NCBI GenBank assembly: GCA_002344005.1
Contig: DDTD01000070.1
Span: forward strand, 14,817 to 78,816
DNA: 64,000 nt
Reading direction: 5' to 3'
DNA from: Ignavibacteria bacterium UBA2373
Lineage (GTDB): Bacteria > Bacteroidota > Ignavibacteria > Kapaibacteriales > UBA961
This document shows positions 61,343 through 64,000 of this stretch, piece after piece. How positions within the stretch are numbered: position 1 is the first letter of the stretch; each line of letters starts with the position of its first letter. The notes under the pieces were generated by a model that did no database searches, was not told the DNA's origin, and saw only the letters and a program-made list of their open reading frames with translations. A program made the translations under genes and the position numbers.

Positions 61343-64000
61343 ATGAGTCTTTATTTTCAGCGTATTAAAGGGCTATTGACAGCTTCTTTGTTCGCTTTTG
61401 GTGTCTTCTTCACAACAGGAGAAGCATCCGCACAGTGTACACCAACATGTTTTAATAATGGTTACGGTTGTGGTATAGCCCGTGTACAGTTTGGAACACT
61501 TGACAACAGTTCTGTTTCACAAGAGGGCTTATATACTAACTTTACCGCGAGTGTAGCAGCGCCAACCATTATTGCTGGTCTTTCTACTTCAATCTCTATT
61601 ACCCATAATGACTTGGGCTGGTGGGGGACACCGGGAGCTATATACATCGATTTAAATGCTAACAACACATTTGAAGCGAATGAAGCCATCTTTACATGGT
61701 CATCAAATGGAAGTAATAATACTATTAGTGGGGTTGCACAAGGTACTTATACCGTCCCTGCGTCAACAACTCCCGGTATTAAACGCATGCGTGTGATTTA
61801 CCAATATGCTCAGAGTTCACCGCCTAATCCCTGCGGAGGAGGTTATGGTGAAGCAGAAGATTATAATATTAATGTTCAGCCCCCTACTCCGGATCCTTCG
61901 CCTGTAGCAATTGTATTAGCCAATCCGGGCAGTACATCCGCTATAAGCCCTCCCGTGGGTGCCGGTACATATGATATTGGTTTTATTCTCACGAATGTTA
62001 GTGGTGGTGCTTTGGCATCCGTAACAGCGAATTACACAATTACCGGTCCTGCAAACCAGAGTGGTTCCGTAAATTGGTCAGGTAATTTGCCTGTTGGAGG
62101 TACCGTCTATGTACCATTAGCATCGAACTTAGCACTCAGTGATCCGCTTCAACCTTATACAGTATCCATTAATTTAACCAATGCAGCTGGTACACAAGGT
62201 CCCGGAGATGGTAATCTAGCGAATAATTCTTTATCAGGATTTGTCGCAATGGCTCTCAATGGTAGCGCTGACCCGCTTAATCCGAATATCTATTATGTGA
62301 GCGGTACTCCCGTTCCCGGTCAATGGTTTGCCAATCTTACGGATGTTGCAGCGGCTTTAACCTTCGGTGGTATTTTAGGTGCGGTAGAGTTTAGAATTCG
62401 CCCGGGTACTTATAATGAACAAATGGTTATAGGTCAGATATCGCAAACAGTGCAAGGTGTTCCGGGTAGCTCTCCGGCTCGTCCAATCACATTTACCGCA
62501 GATGCCGCAGCAGGCGGTAATGTGAACAATGTTATTATATCATCTGCAAATACATCCTTAAATAACCACACAATTAATTTAAATGGTGCTGACTTTGTTA
62601 CTTTCCGTAACTTAACATTTGCAATTAATACTGCTACTGCTGTTGCCGGTCGTAATATTGTTTTGCGTAACGGTACAAGTACAATCAGTTTTAATAATTG
62701 TCGTTTCCAAGGTCGTCCTAATGTCACAGGTTCAAATGCAGATGCTCTAATTTATTCCGAACCTTCCTCGGTTGTGACAAACTCTGTAACTAATCTTACG
62801 ATTACCAACTCAGTATTTACAAACGGTGCATTTTCGCTATTCTTAGATGGCGGAACAATAACGGGACCAATCCATTCAGGACTTTCTATTACAAATAATA
62901 CATTCTCAAACTTTGGAACAACTGGTATTTATATTCAGCGTTTTACTGATCCGAGAGTGAGTAATAATACAATCAACAATACTGCTTCTACTGTACCTGT
63001 AACAGGTATTGATTTAAGTTTGATATTGAATGGTGGTGTAATATCCGGCAATCGTATTGGCTATACAAGACCGGGCAATGGTATCCGTACTGCGAGTAAT
63101 AGTACAACACCGGCAGCTCCCCTTCTTATTGCCAATAATATGATTAATATTGGTGATGGTATTTCAACAGGAACTAATGGCATTAACCTTACCTCATTCA
63201 GCAATGGTAATATTTTCCATAATACGGTTAATATTAACGGTCCTACAGGATTCCCATCTTCATCTGCATTCAACGCAGTTTCTTTATCGGGTACAACAAG
63301 AATTGTAAATAATATTTTCTATAATCGGGGTCTCGGTTATGCTTCCAATATCAATTCTTTGGCTAATACGAGTGCAACCCAATCGGATTGGAATAATTTA
63401 TTTACGGCAGGTGCTATTCTTGGACGTCGTTCAAGTGCAGATTTTGCTACAATCGCAACATATCGTTTAGGAACGTTTGAGTTAAACTCACGTTCTGTAC
63501 CTCTTACATTTACAGGTCCTCTGTCAACATTCTTAACTCAGCCAAATACACAGTTGCGTGGAATTAACAGTTATAATAATACAGCGGTAGGTAATGTAGC
63601 CGATGATATCAATACCACCGCTCGTATGGCACCTCCGTATATGGGAGCACACGAATTAGTACCGGTTGTAACATTCGCTTCAGGTCCTATTGACAGTACT
63701 TGTACAGGTGGTGATATTACTTTACGTTCTCGTCCGATTATCCGCAGTAATATAGATGGTGTCCAAACGACAATCTATGATGCTGCTTCAGGTACTCCTG
63801 CTCCATCATGGGTAAGTTTCCGTTGGTCTAAAGGTGGTTCACCATTATTTGATCAACCGGGCAAAATCAGCGGTACTCGTACAATGGATTTAACGATTGC
63901 GAAAACAAATTTCTTTGACGGAGACAACTATTCAATGATAGCAACTATCAAAGATGGTGCTGCATTCCGTGATAATCCTGTAGATACATTATTCTATCCA
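61343..64000 (+). CDS. GEVED-domain secreted beta-helix protein, 3' end beyond window
   Basis: The frame is open from the ATG at 61343 to the window end (886 codons). GGAGG at 61335-61339 precedes the start. The signal peptide ends at GEASAQ. A GEVED domain at about 55-175 finishes with the hallmark GGYGEAEDYNINV. A CARDB/Ig-like stretch at about 185-300 precedes a long right-handed parallel beta-helix of pectate-lyase type (NNHTINLNGADFVTFRNLTF, LSITNNTFSNFG, DPRVSNNTINN) at about 330-680. Another Ig-like region begins at about 780. GEVED proteins of this group usually end in a T9SS sorting domain, which would lie outside the window. Confidence 0.88.
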   Translation, partial: MSLYFQRIKGLLTASLFAFGVFFTTGEASAQCTPTCFNNGYGCGIARVQFGTLDNSSVSQEGLYTNFTASVAAPTIIAGLSTSISITHNDLGWWGTPGAIYIDLNANNTFEANEAIFTWSSNGSNNTISGVAQGTYTVPASTTPGIKRMRVIYQYAQSSPPNPCGGGYGEAEDYNINVQPPTPDPSPVAIVLANPGSTSAISPPVGAGTYDIGFILTNVSGGALASVTANYTITGPANQSGSVNWSGNLPVGGTVYVPLASNLALSDPLQPYTVSINLTNAAGTQGPGDGNLANNSLSGFVAMALNGSADPLNPNIYYVSGTPVPGQWFANLTDVAAALTFGGILGAVEFRIRPGTYNEQMVIGQISQTVQGVPGSSPARPITFTADAAAGGNVNNVIISSANTSLNNHTINLNGADFVTFRNLTFAINTATAVAGRNIVLRNGTSTISFNNCRFQGRPNVTGSNADALIYSEPSSVVTNSVTNLTITNSVFTNGAFSLFLDGGTITGPIHSGLSITNNTFSNFGTTGIYIQRFTDPRVSNNTINNTASTVPVTGIDLSLILNGGVISGNRIGYTRPGNGIRTASNSTTPAAPLLIANNMINIGDGISTGTNGINLTSFSNGNIFHNTVNINGPTGFPSSSAFNAVSLSGTTRIVNNIFYNRGLGYASNINSLANTSATQSDWNNLFTAGAILGRRSSADFATIATYRLGTFELNSRSVPLTFTGPLSTFLTQPNTQLRGINSYNNTAVGNVADDINTTARMAPPYMGAHELVPVVTFASGPIDSTCTGGDITLRSRPIIRSNIDGVQTTIYDAASGTPAPSWVSFRWSKGGSPLFDQPGKISGTRTMDLTIAKTNFFDGDNYSMIATIKDGAAFRDNPVDTLFYP

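Overview
The window looks like a chromosome segment of a Gram-negative member of the Bacteroidetes/Chlorobi (FCB) group. At least five secreted proteins end in a type IX secretion (T9SS) type A sorting domain. There is a SusC-like TonB receptor with a carboxypeptidase-regulatory N-terminus, and there are LPS/outer-membrane genes (BamD, an LptF/G permease, RfaE2). Many genes carry clear Shine-Dalgarno sequences (for example at 1-8, 37094-37100 and 61335-61339). That is unusual for core Bacteroidetes and fits deeper lineages such as Kapabacteria or Ignavibacteria; this placement is inference. Composition is AT-rich. No tRNA, rRNA, transposase, reverse transcriptase or CRISPR array was recognised.

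Layout. 16-4974: TonB-dependent receptor plus a T9SS-sorted partner. 4975-6194: gene-free tract with an inverted-repeat element and an 18-unit, 21-bp minisatellite. 6195-14388: an orphan secreted protein, a phosphatase-fold protein coupled to FolC, a small lipoprotein, a YbdK-type ligase, an acyl-CoA synthetase and a purple-acid-type phosphatase. 14577-29050: a cluster of large secreted mosaic proteins ending in an OmpA-family protein. 29278-36607: a hybrid histidine kinase, then DsbD, thioredoxin and an aminotransferase on the minus strand. 37108-40145: a Cys-rich secreted protein behind a poly-G tract, and a BNR/YCF48-type T9SS protein. 40269-50570: replication and envelope housekeeping (DnaB, an exonuclease, BamD, a thioesterase, MurD, a two-component pair, RNase Z) with one possible abortive-infection membrane protein. 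50662-54053: an ECF sigma operon with a DUF4097 protein. 54149-61139: LptF/G permease, RfaE2, YicC, Gmk, a giant FG-GAP protein and a lipoprotein. 61343-end: a GEVED/beta-helix secreted protein cut by the window edge.

The most striking region is 14577-26885. Three paralogues share the same signal peptide and a VWA-type N-terminus. The central cassette then differs: a formylglycine-generating-enzyme (FGE, C-type-lectin fold) domain in two, a seven-bladed WD40 propeller in the third. Two of the three, plus a separate gene, carry a choice-of-anchor-D/cohesin-like/T9SS C-terminal block. The ends of the two FGE domains (16698-16772 and 25431-25505) differ at 28 of 75 bases by my count, 24 of them at codon positions 1 and 2. 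The interspersed framework codons are identical, and the sequence just upstream differs only synonymously. This is the footprint expected of a diversity-generating retroelement (DGR) acting on an FGE-type variable region. No template or reverse transcriptase is visible here, so these would be targets of an element elsewhere.

A second candidate switch is an 11-G homopolymer at 37150-37160. It separates a strong ribosome-binding site and ATG from the reading frame of a Cys-rich secreted protein. A length of 10 G would join them, which suggests phase variation or a sequencing error.
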